Positions 52,897-63,293 of a stretch of DNA of 64,000 nucleotides are shown piece by piece (positions within the stretch are counted from its first letter, which is position 1; each line of letters opens with the position of its first letter). The translations under genes were made by a program, and so were the position numbers. This stretch comes from Bradyrhizobium arachidis. GTDB lineage: Bacteria; Pseudomonadota; Alphaproteobacteria; Rhizobiales; Xanthobacteraceae. The DNA is taken from NCBI RefSeq assembly GCF_015291705.1, contig NZ_CP030050.1, forward strand, positions 6,448,001 through 6,512,000. Reading direction: 5' to 3'. The notes under the pieces are model-generated. The model saw only the letters and a list, made by a program, of their open reading frames with translations. It searched no databases and was not told the DNA's origin.

Positions 52897-54504
52897 CTAC
52901 TCGGATTTGTCGATGTTCCAGAACACCGGCGTTGCCGGACCGTCGATCACGCCGGAGAGCGACTTCCGCCACGCGCTCGGCGCCTGATACTGGCCGAGCG
53001 GAACGTAGAGCACCTGGTCATAGGTCTCCTTCTGGATCTCGGTCGCGATCTTCTTCTGATCGTCGAGCGAAGCCGCGCGAACGAAAGCGTCCTTGAGTTG
53101 CTCGACCTTGGCATCCTCCGCCCAGCCGAACCAGCCGCCCTTCTTGCCTTGCCCGCCGACAGCGATGTTGGAGATCGGGTTCGACACGTCGGCGCTGACC
53201 CAGTTGGTGATGAACATGTTCCAGCCGCCCTCTTTCGGGGGCTTCTGGCTGGCGCGCCGGCTCACCACCGTCTGCCAATCGGTGGCCTGCAAGTCGACCT
53301 TGAAGCCGGCTTCGCGCAGTTGCTGGGCCACCACAATCGGTTGGGCCTTCAGTGTCAGCACGTCGCCCGGCGCCATGAGCACGACCGGCGTCCCATCGTA
53401 ACCGGACTCGGCGAGCGCCTTTTTGGCCGCAGCCATGTCGCCGCCCTTGGCGAGAGTCTCCCCGCCAACCTCCGTCGCGAACGGCGTGTCGCAGATGAAG
53501 ACCGCGGCGCAAGCCTTGTAGTACTTGGGATTGCCGATCAGCGCGTCGAGCACGTCCTTCTGGTTGACCGCCATAAGTGCCGCACGGCGGACCTTGACGT
53601 TGTCGAATGGCGGATGAAGGAAGTTCATCCGGGCGCCCGTCTGGTAGCCGAACTTGTTCAGGATCTCGAGCTTGAGCTCTTTGTCGGCTTCAATGGTGGG
53701 CAACATTTCGATGGCGGGATTTTCCATGAAATCGATGTCGCCCGACTGCAGCGCGTTCAGCGCGGTCTGCGGGTCCGGCATCGTAATCCATTCGACGCGA
53801 TCGACCTTCGCGACCTTGCCGCCGGCGGTCCAGCTCGCCGGCTCTTTGCGCGGCACGTAATCGGTGTTCTTGACGTAGACCGACTTCACCCCGGGCTGGA
53901 ATTCCGACTGCACGAACTTGAAGGGGCCGGAGCCGATCTGCTCGGATATCTGCTTGTCCGCCGGCGTCTCGGCGAGACGCTTCGGCATCATGAAAGCCAC
54001 CCGCGAGGACGGCTTGCCGATCGCTTCCAGCACGAGCGCGTACGGCTCCTTCAGCTCCAGCGTGATGGTCTTGGGGTCGGTCGCCTCGATGCTCGCGGTG
54101 AACAGCATCATCTGCTGACCCATGCTATCGACAACGGCCCAGCGCTTCAGGGAGGCAACGCAATCTTCCGCGGTGACCGGCGTACCGTCGTGCCACTTCA
54201 AACCGTCGCGCAGCGTGAAGGTGTAGGTCAGCTTGTCGTCGGAGATCTTCCAGTCCGCCATCTGCGGCTGGATCTTGAAGTTCGAATCCGTCGCGATCAG
54301 CGTGTCGTAGATCATGTAGCCATGATCACGCGAGATATAGGCGCTGGTGAAAATCGGATCGAGGACGCGCAGATCCGAATGCATCACGGCGGTGATGGTC
54401 TTGCCTGCGGCAAGAGCCGGCGAGGCCAGTGCCGAAAGCGCCACGACTGAAATCGCAAGTAGGGAGACGAACGCCCGACGCCGCCGGCGCATGAGTTGGA
54501 GCAC
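52897..54504 (-). CDS. ABC transporter solute-binding protein, family 5 (peptide), copy 1
   Basis: The protein has 535 residues from a GTG at 54504 (AGGAG upstream), chosen because it gives exactly the length and start of its neighbour paralogue. The signal peptide ends near LAAGK. The SBP_bac_5 fold (DppA/OppA family) is evident from TLRDGLKWHDGTPVTAEDCVASLKRW and the C-terminal lobe motifs. Binds a peptide or N-acylated amine in the periplasm for the permeases at 57.9-59.7 kb. About 83 per cent identical by eye to copy 2; downstream 3' end of the pair. Confidence 0.9.
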   Translation of the reverse strand: MLQLMRRRRRAFVSLLAISVVALSALASPALAAGKTITAVMHSDLRVLDPIFTSAYISRDHGYMIYDTLIATDSNFKIQPQMADWKISDDKLTYTFTLRDGLKWHDGTPVTAEDCVASLKRWAVVDSMGQQMMLFTASIEATDPKTITLELKEPYALVLEAIGKPSSRVAFMMPKRLAETPADKQISEQIGSGPFKFVQSEFQPGVKSVYVKNTDYVPRKEPASWTAGGKVAKVDRVEWITMPDPQTALNALQSGDIDFMENPAIEMLPTIEADKELKLEILNKFGYQTGARMNFLHPPFDNVKVRRAALMAVNQKDVLDALIGNPKYYKACAAVFICDTPFATEVGGETLAKGGDMAAAKKALAESGYDGTPVVLMAPGDVLTLKAQPIVVAQQLREAGFKVDLQATDWQTVVSRRASQKPPKEGGWNMFITNWVSADVSNPISNIAVGGQGKKGGWFGWAEDAKVEQLKDAFVRAASLDDQKKIATEIQKETYDQVLYVPLGQYQAPSAWRKSLSGVIDGPATPVFWNIDKSE

Positions 54505-54640
54505 TGAAATTCTCCTGGCAAGTTTTCTTGGGTGGGTCTCTTGGGAAGTTCTCCTGGAAGCTCGTCTGGCGAGCGGCGCCGCTGGTGACAGCGGCGCCGC
54601 GTGACGATCGGTACGAAGGGTGCGGGAGCGTGCCCTCGCC

Positions 54641-56248
54641 TCACTCGGACTTGTCGATGTTCCAGAACACCGGGGTGGCCGGGCCATCGAGCACGCCGGT
54701 CAGCGACTTGCGCCAGCCGCTCGGCAGAAGATATTGACCGAGCGGAATGTAGATCACCTGGTCATAGGCTTCCTTCTGGATCTCGGTCGCGATCTTCTTC
54801 TGCTCGTCGAGCGAGGCGGCGCGGACGAAGGCGTCCTTGAGCTGCTCGATCTTGGCGTTTTCCGCCCAGCCGAACCAGCCCTTCTTGCCCTGGCCGCCGA
54901 TCGAGAGATTGGCGATCGGATTGGCGACGTCGGCCGCGACCCAGTTGGTGAAGAACATGTTCCAGCCGCCCTCCTTCGGCGGCTTCTGGCTGGCGCGGCG
55001 GCTCACAACGGTCTGCCAGTCGGTCGCCTGCAGGTCGACCTTGAAGCCGGCTTCGCGCAGGAGCTGGGCCGCCACGATCGGCTGCGCCTTCAGCGTGGTG
55101 ACATCGCCGGGCGCCATGACCACAACTGGCGTGCCGTCATAGCCGGATTCGGCGAGCGCCTTCTTGGCCTCCGCCATGCCGTTGCCCTTGATCAGGGTCT
55201 CGGCGCCGACATCGGTCGCGAGCGGCGTGTCGCAGACGAAGAACGCGCCGCAGACCTTCTGATATTTGGCGTTGCCGATCAGCGCGTCGAGCACGTCCTT
55301 CTGGTTCATCGCCAGGAAGGCGGCGCGGCGCACCTTGACGTTGTCGAAGGGCGGATAGAGGAAGTTCATGCGCCCGAGCGTCTGGTATCCGAACTTGTTG
55401 GAGACGTCGATCGTGAGCTCCTTGTTCGCCTCCAGCACCGGCAGCATGTCGTAGGGCAGATTTTCCATGAAATCGATGTCGCCCGACTGCAACGCGTTCA
55501 CGGCCGTCTGCGAGTCCGGCATCGTGATCCACTCAACGCGGTCGACCTTCACCACCTTGCCGCCCGAGGTCCAGCTCGACGGCTCCTTGCGCGGCACGTA
55601 GTCGGTGTTCTTGACGTAGACCGCCTTCACACCCGGCTGGAATTCCGACTGCACGAACTTGAAGGGGCCGGAGCCGATCTGCTCGGGGATCTGCTTGTCC
55701 GGCGGCGTCTCGGCAAGACGCTTCGGCATCATGAAGGCGACGCGCGACGAGGGCTTTCCAATGGAGTCCAGCACGAGGCCGTAGGGCTCCTTCAGCTTCA
55801 GCGTGATGGTCTTGACGTCGGTCGCCTCGAGGCTCGCGGTGAAGTCCATCAGCTTCTGGCCCATGCCGTCGACGGCTGCCCAGCGCTTGAGCGAGGCGAC
55901 GCAGTCTTCCGCCGTCACCGGCGCGCCGTCATGCCACTTCAGGCCGTCGCGCAAGGTGAAGGTGTAGGTGAGCTTGTCGTCGGAGACCTTCCAGTCCGCC
56001 ATCTGCGGCTGGACCTTGAAGTTCGAATCGGTGGCCACCAGCGTGTCGTAGACCATGTAGCCATGGTCGCGCGTGATATAGGCCGTGGTGAAGATCGGAT
56101 CGATGATGCGCAGGTCCGAATGCATCACGGCCGTGATGGTCTTGTCGGCCGCAAGCACCGGCGACGCCAGGCCGACCGAAAGCGCGACGACCGACAGCGC
56201 AAGTTTGGAGGCGAACGCGCGAGGCCTCCGGCGCATGAAGTGGAACAT
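54641..56248 (-). CDS. ABC transporter solute-binding protein, family 5 (peptide), copy 2
   Basis: The protein has 535 residues from the ATG at 56248 (AGGAG upstream). The signal peptide ends near LAADK. Same SBP_bac_5 domain arrangement as copy 1 with near-identical core (VRRAAFLAMNQKDVLDALIG, KEGGWNMFFTNWVAADVANP). Divergent from the M20 peptidase/permease operon, so it is probably the first-transcribed of the pair and shares the 56249-56516 promoter region. Differences cluster in surface loops and in the ligand-facing middle (ENLPYDMLPVLEANKEL against ENPAIEMLPTIEADKEL). Confidence 0.9.
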   Translation of the reverse strand: MFHFMRRRPRAFASKLALSVVALSVGLASPVLAADKTITAVMHSDLRIIDPIFTTAYITRDHGYMVYDTLVATDSNFKVQPQMADWKVSDDKLTYTFTLRDGLKWHDGAPVTAEDCVASLKRWAAVDGMGQKLMDFTASLEATDVKTITLKLKEPYGLVLDSIGKPSSRVAFMMPKRLAETPPDKQIPEQIGSGPFKFVQSEFQPGVKAVYVKNTDYVPRKEPSSWTSGGKVVKVDRVEWITMPDSQTAVNALQSGDIDFMENLPYDMLPVLEANKELTIDVSNKFGYQTLGRMNFLYPPFDNVKVRRAAFLAMNQKDVLDALIGNAKYQKVCGAFFVCDTPLATDVGAETLIKGNGMAEAKKALAESGYDGTPVVVMAPGDVTTLKAQPIVAAQLLREAGFKVDLQATDWQTVVSRRASQKPPKEGGWNMFFTNWVAADVANPIANLSIGGQGKKGWFGWAENAKIEQLKDAFVRAASLDEQKKIATEIQKEAYDQVIYIPLGQYLLPSGWRKSLTGVLDGPATPVFWNIDKSE

Positions 56249-56516
56249 GGAAAGTTTCTCCTGACGTGAAACTGTTCAAAGGCAGGTTATTGGTTGAGCA
56301 TCCGGTCCGTTCTTTGGGCGAACCAACCTCATGCAATGCCTTTATCTTTTCGAGACTTGCAGACAGTCTTGAGCGCGTCAATCCGGTTTCACTGCAAGCC
56401 CTGGCGGCGCGCGCACGGGCTCCACAAGGATCGGTTTGGCTCTACAACTCTCTCCGCTCGTCCCACTGCACCGATGCAATGTACGTTCCATCTTTCGAAG
56501 CCTGAGAGACATTGAG
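56249..56516. promoter_or_regulatory. divergent promoter region of the peptide locus
   Basis: 268 bases between the copy 2 binding protein (leftward) and M20 peptidase (rightward). Slightly A/T richer than its flanks. It must hold promoters for both. I see no clear palindrome. Confidence 0.4.
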
Positions 56517-57647
56517 ATGAATCCAGCCAATCTTCCCTTCGATTCCGAGGCCATGCTCGAAGGCCTGCGTACCTGGGTGGAATGCGAGAGCCCGACCTGG
56601 GACGCGAACGCGGTGAACCGCATGCTCGATATCGCAGCGCGGGATATGGCGATCATGGGTGCGACGATCGAACGCATCGCCGGCCGCCAGGGTTTCGGCG
56701 GCGTCATCCGCGCGCGCTTCCCGCACCCGAAGCAGGGCGAGCCGGGCATCCTGATCGCCGGCCACATGGATACCGTCCACCCTGTCGGCACCATCGAGAA
56801 GCTGAAATGGCGGCGCGAGGGCAAAAGGTGCTACGGCCCCGGCATCTACGACATGAAGGGCGGCAACTACCTCTCGCTTGAAGCGATCCGGCAGCTGGCG
56901 CGCGCCGCCTTCACCACGCCACTTCCGATCACCGTGCTGTTCACGCCGGACGAGGAGGTCGGCACACCCTCGACGCGCGACATCATCGAGGCGGAAGCCG
57001 CGCGCAACAAATACGTGCTGGTGCCCGAGCCCGGCCGCGCCGACAACGGCGTTACCACCGGACGTTACGCAATCGCACGATTCAATCTCGAGGCGACGGG
57101 CCGGCCGAGCCATGCCGGTGCGACATTGTCGGCAGGACGCTCGGCGATCCGCGAGATGGCCCGGCAGATCCTCGCCATCGACGCGATGACGACGGAGGAC
57201 TGCACCTTCTCGGTCGGCGTCGTGCATGGCGGACAATGGGTCAATTGCGTTGCCACGACCGCGACCGGCGAAGCGCTCTCCATGGCCAAGCGCCAGGCCG
57301 ATCTCGATCGCGGCGTCGAGCGGATGCTGGCGCTATCGGGCACCACCAACGATGTCGCCTTCAAGGTCACGCGCGGCGTGACGCGTCCGGTGTGGGAACC
57401 GGATGCCGGCACCATGGCGCTCTATGAAAAGGCGCGCGGCATCGCCAAGTCGCTCGGCGCCGAGCTGCCGCATGCGAGCGCCGGCGGCGGTTCCGACGGC
57501 AACTTCACCGGCGCGATGGGGATTCCGACGCTCGACGGCCTGGGCGTGCGTGGCGGCAACGGCCACACGCTGGAGGAGTATATCGAGGTCGAGAGCCTGG
57601 TCGAGCGCGGCCGGCTGATGGCGGGGCTGCTGGCGACGCTGGAGTGA
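56517..57647 (+). CDS. M20 family metallopeptidase (glutamate carboxypeptidase-like)
   Basis: The protein has 376 residues from ATG 56517. M20 metal ligands are in place: His/Asp in GHMDTVHP, Asp in GIYDMKGG, Glu pair in TPDEEVG, Glu in PEPGRAD, and His in GNGHTLEE. The dimerisation lid follows SHAGATLSAGRSAI. It would hydrolyse a C-terminal residue or deacylate an N-acyl amino acid inside the cell. First gene of the operon with the peptide permeases. Confidence 0.88.
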   Translation: MNPANLPFDSEAMLEGLRTWVECESPTWDANAVNRMLDIAARDMAIMGATIERIAGRQGFGGVIRARFPHPKQGEPGILIAGHMDTVHPVGTIEKLKWRREGKRCYGPGIYDMKGGNYLSLEAIRQLARAAFTTPLPITVLFTPDEEVGTPSTRDIIEAEAARNKYVLVPEPGRADNGVTTGRYAIARFNLEATGRPSHAGATLSAGRSAIREMARQILAIDAMTTEDCTFSVGVVHGGQWVNCVATTATGEALSMAKRQADLDRGVERMLALSGTTNDVAFKVTRGVTRPVWEPDAGTMALYEKARGIAKSLGAELPHASAGGGSDGNFTGAMGIPTLDGLGVRGGNGHTLEEYIEVESLVERGRLMAGLLATLE

Positions 57648-57655
57648 TGGGGGTC

Positions 57656-57759
57656 GTCATTCCGGGGCGATGCGTTGGTTCGTAGGGTGGGAAAAGGCGC
57701 TCTTGCGCCGTGCCCACCATTTCCGTCCGGTGGGCACGCTTCGCTTTGCCCACCCTACG
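57656..57759. repeat. palindromic intergenic repeat (CGTAGGGTGGG...CCCACCCTACG)
   Basis: CGTAGGGTGGG (57681-57691) pairs with CCCACCCTACG (57749-57759). Inner arms CGTGCCCACCAT and CGGTGGGCACG pair too. The left part (CGTCATTCCGGGG) resembles 59752 and 61548. It lies within the M20-permease gap of an operon. Confidence 0.65.
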
Positions 57760-57887
57760 AAGACCGCTGAGAAGACCGGCCCTGCAAAACCTGTGGCCCG
57801 GATGGCACGGGAATTGCTGAAATGTTAGGCTGATGGCAACCTGCCGAAGGCCCTGCCGCAATTTGTCTCTAATCTGACGGATCCAAC

Positions 57888-58829
57888 TTGCTGGGATATC
57901 TCGTTCGCCGAATTTTCGCCGCCGTGCCCGTGATGGGCGTCGTGGCGCTGTTCGTCTTCCTCCTGCTCCGCCTCACCCCCGGCGATCCCGCCGCGATTCT
58001 CGCCGGTGACAACGCGACGCCGGAACGGCTGGAGCGCATCCGCGCCTCGCTCGGCCTCAACGAGCCGCTGATCGTGCAGTTCATCACCTGGGTGAACAAG
58101 CTCTTGCACGGCGACCTCGGCACATCGCTGATCTCCAACCTGCCGGTCCTGAAGATGATCGGCCAGCGCGTCGAGCCGTCGATCTCGATCGCGCTGTCGA
58201 CGATCATCCTCGCCGTCATCGTCGCCGTGCCCCTGGGCGTGATCGCGGCGTGGAAGCACGGCACCTGGATCGACCGTTTCGTGATGGGCCTGTCGGTGCT
58301 CGGCTTCTCGGTGCCGGTGTTCGTGGTCGGCTACATCCTGATCGAGGTCTTCGCGATCGACCTGCGCTGGGTGCCGGTGCAGGGCTTCAAGAGCATCTCG
58401 AACGGCTTCGGTCCGTTCTTCGAGCGCATCATCCTGCCGACCTGCGCGCTGTCCTTCATCTACATCGCGCTGATCGCGCGCATGACGCGGGCGGCGATGC
58501 TCGACGTGCTCGGTGAGGACTACGTCCGCACCGCACGCGCGAAGGGCATCAACGAGGTCGCCGTGATGATGCGGCACGCGCTGCGCAACGCCGCCGTGCC
58601 CGTGATCACCGTGATCGGCACCGGCTTTGCGCTGCTGATCTCCGGCGTCGTCGTCACCGAGAGCGTGTTCAACATCCCCGGCATCGGCCGCCTCACCGTC
58701 GATGCGGTGCTGGCGCGCGACTATCCGGTGATCCAGGCGATGATCCTGTTGACCTCGCTGATCTATGTCGTCGTCAACCTCCTGATCGACGTCGCCTACA
58801 CGCTGCTCGATCCCCGGATCCGGTACTAG
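57888..58829 (+). CDS. peptide ABC transporter permease (DppB/OppB-like)
   Basis: The protein has 313 residues from a TTG at 57888 (LGYLVRRIFAAVPVMG). Six spans and the typical FLLLRLTPGDPAAIL first periplasmic loop of DppB permeases. The EAA-type loop YVRTARAKGINEVAVMMRHALRNA couples to the ATPase. Pairs with the following DppC-like permease. Confidence 0.9.
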   Translation: MLGYLVRRIFAAVPVMGVVALFVFLLLRLTPGDPAAILAGDNATPERLERIRASLGLNEPLIVQFITWVNKLLHGDLGTSLISNLPVLKMIGQRVEPSISIALSTIILAVIVAVPLGVIAAWKHGTWIDRFVMGLSVLGFSVPVFVVGYILIEVFAIDLRWVPVQGFKSISNGFGPFFERIILPTCALSFIYIALIARMTRAAMLDVLGEDYVRTARAKGINEVAVMMRHALRNAAVPVITVIGTGFALLISGVVVTESVFNIPGIGRLTVDAVLARDYPVIQAMILLTSLIYVVVNLLIDVAYTLLDPRIRY

Positions 58830-58850
58830 GGCTTAAGGATAACAACAACG

Positions 58851-59738
58851 ATGTCTGTCGATAGCCTTCCCCGGTCCTCCATTCCGATCACCTCGCCGCT
58901 GCGGCCACGGTTCGGATTCCTCACCTCGACGCCGATCATCGCGGCGGCCACGGTGCTGCTCGCCCTGATCGTGCTGATCTCGATCGTGGCGCCGCTGATC
59001 GCGCCGCACGACCCGATCCAGCTTGCGCCCTCGCAGCGGCTGAAGCCGTCCTCGGCGCAGTACCTGCTCGGCACCGACGCCTATGGCCGTGACCTGTTGT
59101 CGCGCGTCATCTATGGCGGCCGGGTCTCGCTGCTGATTGGCATCGGCTCGGCGATCCTGTCGATCGCCATCGGCCTTTCGATCGGCCTCGTCTCCGGCTT
59201 CTTCAAGCTGGTCGACGCCGTCATGATGCGCATCATGGACGGCCTGATGGCGATGCCGAGCATTTTGCTCGCGATCGCCGTGGTGTCGCTGTCCGGCGCC
59301 AGCATCTGGACCGTGCTGGTCGCGATCACCATCCCCGAAATTCCGCGGGTGGCGCGCCTGGTGCGCTCGGTCGTGCTGTCGGCACGCGAAGAGCCTTATG
59401 TCGAGGCGGCGATCTCGGTCGGCTCGTCCTTGCCGAAGATCATGTGGCGGCATCTGATGCCGAACACGATCGCACCGCTGATCGTCCAGGGCACCTATGT
59501 CTGCGCCTCCGCGATCCTGACCGAGGCCATCCTGTCCTTCCTCGGCGCCGGCATCTCGCCGGAGACGCCGACCTGGGGCAACATCATGGCCGAGGGCCGC
59601 CAGTACTTCCAGATCAAGCCATCGCTGATCTTCTGGCCGGGCCTTTTGCTCTCGATCGCGATCCTCAGCATCAACCTGATCGGCGACGCCGCCCGCGACG
59701 CTCTCGATCCCCGCATGAAGCAGCGGGAGGGGAAGTGA
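58851..59738 (+). CDS. peptide ABC transporter permease (DppC/OppC-like)
   Basis: The protein has 295 residues; AAGGA precedes the ATG. DppC signature: periplasmic APHDP, LGTDAYGRDLLSRVIYGGRVSL, and the EAA loop YVEAAISVGSSLPKIMWRHLMPN. Six spans. 21 bases after the DppB-like stop. Confidence 0.9.
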   Translation: MSVDSLPRSSIPITSPLRPRFGFLTSTPIIAAATVLLALIVLISIVAPLIAPHDPIQLAPSQRLKPSSAQYLLGTDAYGRDLLSRVIYGGRVSLLIGIGSAILSIAIGLSIGLVSGFFKLVDAVMMRIMDGLMAMPSILLAIAVVSLSGASIWTVLVAITIPEIPRVARLVRSVVLSAREEPYVEAAISVGSSLPKIMWRHLMPNTIAPLIVQGTYVCASAILTEAILSFLGAGISPETPTWGNIMAEGRQYFQIKPSLIFWPGLLLSIAILSINLIGDAARDALDPRMKQREGK

Positions 59739-59751
59739 AACCAATACCGCT

Positions 59752-59872
59752 GTCATTCCGGGGCGCGACGAAGTCGCGAGCCCGGAATCCATTTCACCAC
59801 CAACACTGCGGCCCGATGGATTCTCAGGTGCGCAATTGCGCACCGTAGTTCGCGCTGCGCGCGCCCAATGAC
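59752..59872. repeat. palindromic intergenic repeat, copy 1 (CATTCCGGGGC type)
   Basis: It starts TGTCATTCCGGGGCGCGACGAAGTCGCG and ends GCGCCCAATGACGGCGGA; inner GGAATCCA and TGGATTC pair. Same family as 61548-61657. The right end contains an in-frame ATG (59868) that would add seven residues to the ATPase gene, so that ATG probably comes from the repeat. Confidence 0.7.
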
Positions 59873-59888
59873 GGCGGAGAGAATTGAA

Positions 59889-61538
<1,650 letters not shown>

Positions 61539-61547
61539 TCTCTCCAC

Positions 61548-61657
61548 TGTCATTCCGGGGCATCGCGAAGCGATGAGCCCGGAATCCATCGCGCGGCAGA
61601 GTCTGCCGCCTGATGGATTCCGGGCTCGCGCCAAGTGGCGCGCCCCGGAATGACGGC
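61548..61657. repeat. palindromic intergenic repeat, copy 2 (CATTCCGGGGC type)
   Basis: TGTCATTCCGGGGC at the left end pairs with GCCCCGGAATGACGGCGGA at the right; inner CCCGGAATCCA and TGGATTCCGGG pair too. An almost ideal palindromic element about 110 bases long, between the ATPase and M81 genes. Confidence 0.75.
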
Positions 61658-61773
61658 GGAGCAGCATTCCCAAAACAGCTTGACCCTATGCATGGCGCGA
61701 TTGCTTCCCGCCTTGCTCTCTCCTCAAGGCCAAGGCTAACGTCGCGCCTTCTTGATCGACTGGACCTGAATTG

Positions 61774-63279
61774 ATGACACGTATCGCCGTCGGCGGCTTC
61801 CTGCACGAGACCAACACCTTCGCCCCGACCAAGGCGACGTTCGCCGACTTCCAGCATGGCGGCGGCTGGCCCGCGATGACCGAAGGCGCCGACGTGCTGA
61901 AGGTGATGCGGCGCATCAATGTCGGCCTTGCCGGCTTCGCCGACAGCACCGAGGCCAATGGCTGGGAACTCATTCCGACCATCGCCTGCGGCGCGAGCCC
62001 GTCCGCCCACGTTACCAAGGACGCCTTCGAGCGCATCGTGAAGGTCATGGTCGACGGCATCAAAGCCGCCGGCCCGATCGACGCCGTCTATCTGGACCTG
62101 CACGGCGCCATGGTGACCGAGCATCTCGACGACGGCGAAGGTGAAATCCTGGCGCGCGTGCGCCGCGTCATCGGCAAGGATGTTCCGCTGGTCGCAAGCC
62201 TCGACCTGCACGCCAACGTCACGCCCGAGATGATGGAGCATGCCGACGCGCTGATCGCCTACCGCACCTATCCCCATGTCGACATGGCCGACACCGGCCG
62301 CGCCGCCGCGCACCATCTCGCGCTGCTGCTGAAGACGAAGCAGCGCTTTGCCAAGGCGTTCCGGCAATTGCCGTTCCTGATCCCGATCAGCTGGCAGTGC
62401 ACCAACGACCAGCCGACCAGGGGCATCTACCAGAAGCTCGCTAGCCTCGAGAGCGATGCGGTTCCGACCCTTTCCTTTGCGCCGGGCTTCCCCGCCGCCG
62501 ATTTCCGCGACTGCGGCCCGAGCGTGTTCGCCTATGGCAGGACGCAAGCGGACGCCGACCGCGCGGCGGACACGATCGTCAAGCTGATCGAAAGCCACGA
62601 GGACGATTTCGACGGCAAGATCTGGTCGCCCGACGACGGCGTGCGCCACGCCATGGAACTTTCGAAGACCGCGAGCAAGCCGATCATCATCGCCGACACC
62701 CAGGACAATCCCGGCGCCGGCGGCGATTCCGACACCACGGGCATGCTGCGCGCGCTGGTGCGCAACAAGGCAAGCGCCGCGACCGGGGCGATCTACGATC
62801 CGGAATCGGCCAGGGCCGCGCATGCGGCCGGCGTCGGCGCCACTGTGACGCTGGCGCTCGGCGGCAAGTCCGGCATTCCCGGCGACGAGCCCTATCGCGA
62901 GACGTTCGTCGTCGAAAAGCTCTCCGACGGCCGCTTCATCGCGCCCGGCCCCTATTATGGCGGCCGCGAGATGGAGATGGGCCCCTCCGCAGCCTTGCGC
63001 ATCGGCGACGTCCGCGTCGTCGTCTCCTCGCACAAGGCCCAGCTCGCGGACCAGGCGATGTACCGCTATGTCGGCATCGAGCCGACGCAGGAGAAGATTT
63101 TGGTCAACAAGAGCTCGGTGCATTTCCGCGCCGACTTCGAGCCGATCGCGGAAAAGCTGATGATCTGCGCCGCGCCCGGCGCGATGCCGGCCGATACCGC
63201 CTCGCTGCCCTGGACGCGCCTGCGTCCGGGCATCCGCATCAAGCCGAACGGCCCCGTCTTCAATCCTCCTTCACGCTAA
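61774..63279 (+). CDS. M81 family metallopeptidase (MlrC/DUF1485-like)
   Basis: The protein has 501 residues from the ATG at 61774. The MlrC-like family is seen from GGFLHETNTFAPTKATFADF, DLHGAMVTEHLDDGEGE, SLDLHANVTPEM, YRTYPHVDMADTG and DTQDNPGAGGDSDTTG. The His, Asp and Glu of these segments are candidates for the zinc site. MlrC opens the last step of microcystin breakdown; close relatives act on varied peptides. It is followed 15 bases later by an M20 gene in the same direction. Confidence 0.88.
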   Translation: MTRIAVGGFLHETNTFAPTKATFADFQHGGGWPAMTEGADVLKVMRRINVGLAGFADSTEANGWELIPTIACGASPSAHVTKDAFERIVKVMVDGIKAAGPIDAVYLDLHGAMVTEHLDDGEGEILARVRRVIGKDVPLVASLDLHANVTPEMMEHADALIAYRTYPHVDMADTGRAAAHHLALLLKTKQRFAKAFRQLPFLIPISWQCTNDQPTRGIYQKLASLESDAVPTLSFAPGFPAADFRDCGPSVFAYGRTQADADRAADTIVKLIESHEDDFDGKIWSPDDGVRHAMELSKTASKPIIIADTQDNPGAGGDSDTTGMLRALVRNKASAATGAIYDPESARAAHAAGVGATVTLALGGKSGIPGDEPYRETFVVEKLSDGRFIAPGPYYGGREMEMGPSAALRIGDVRVVVSSHKAQLADQAMYRYVGIEPTQEKILVNKSSVHFRADFEPIAEKLMICAAPGAMPADTASLPWTRLRPGIRIKPNGPVFNPPSR

Positions 63280-63293
63280 CCGGACAGGAACCC

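Noticed and set aside
52855..56269. Open frames of 531 and 549 residues opposite the two peptide-binding proteins
   Set aside because: They mirror each other only because the binding proteins are paralogues; residues are Arg/Leu/Gly/Val/Asp-rich with no family.
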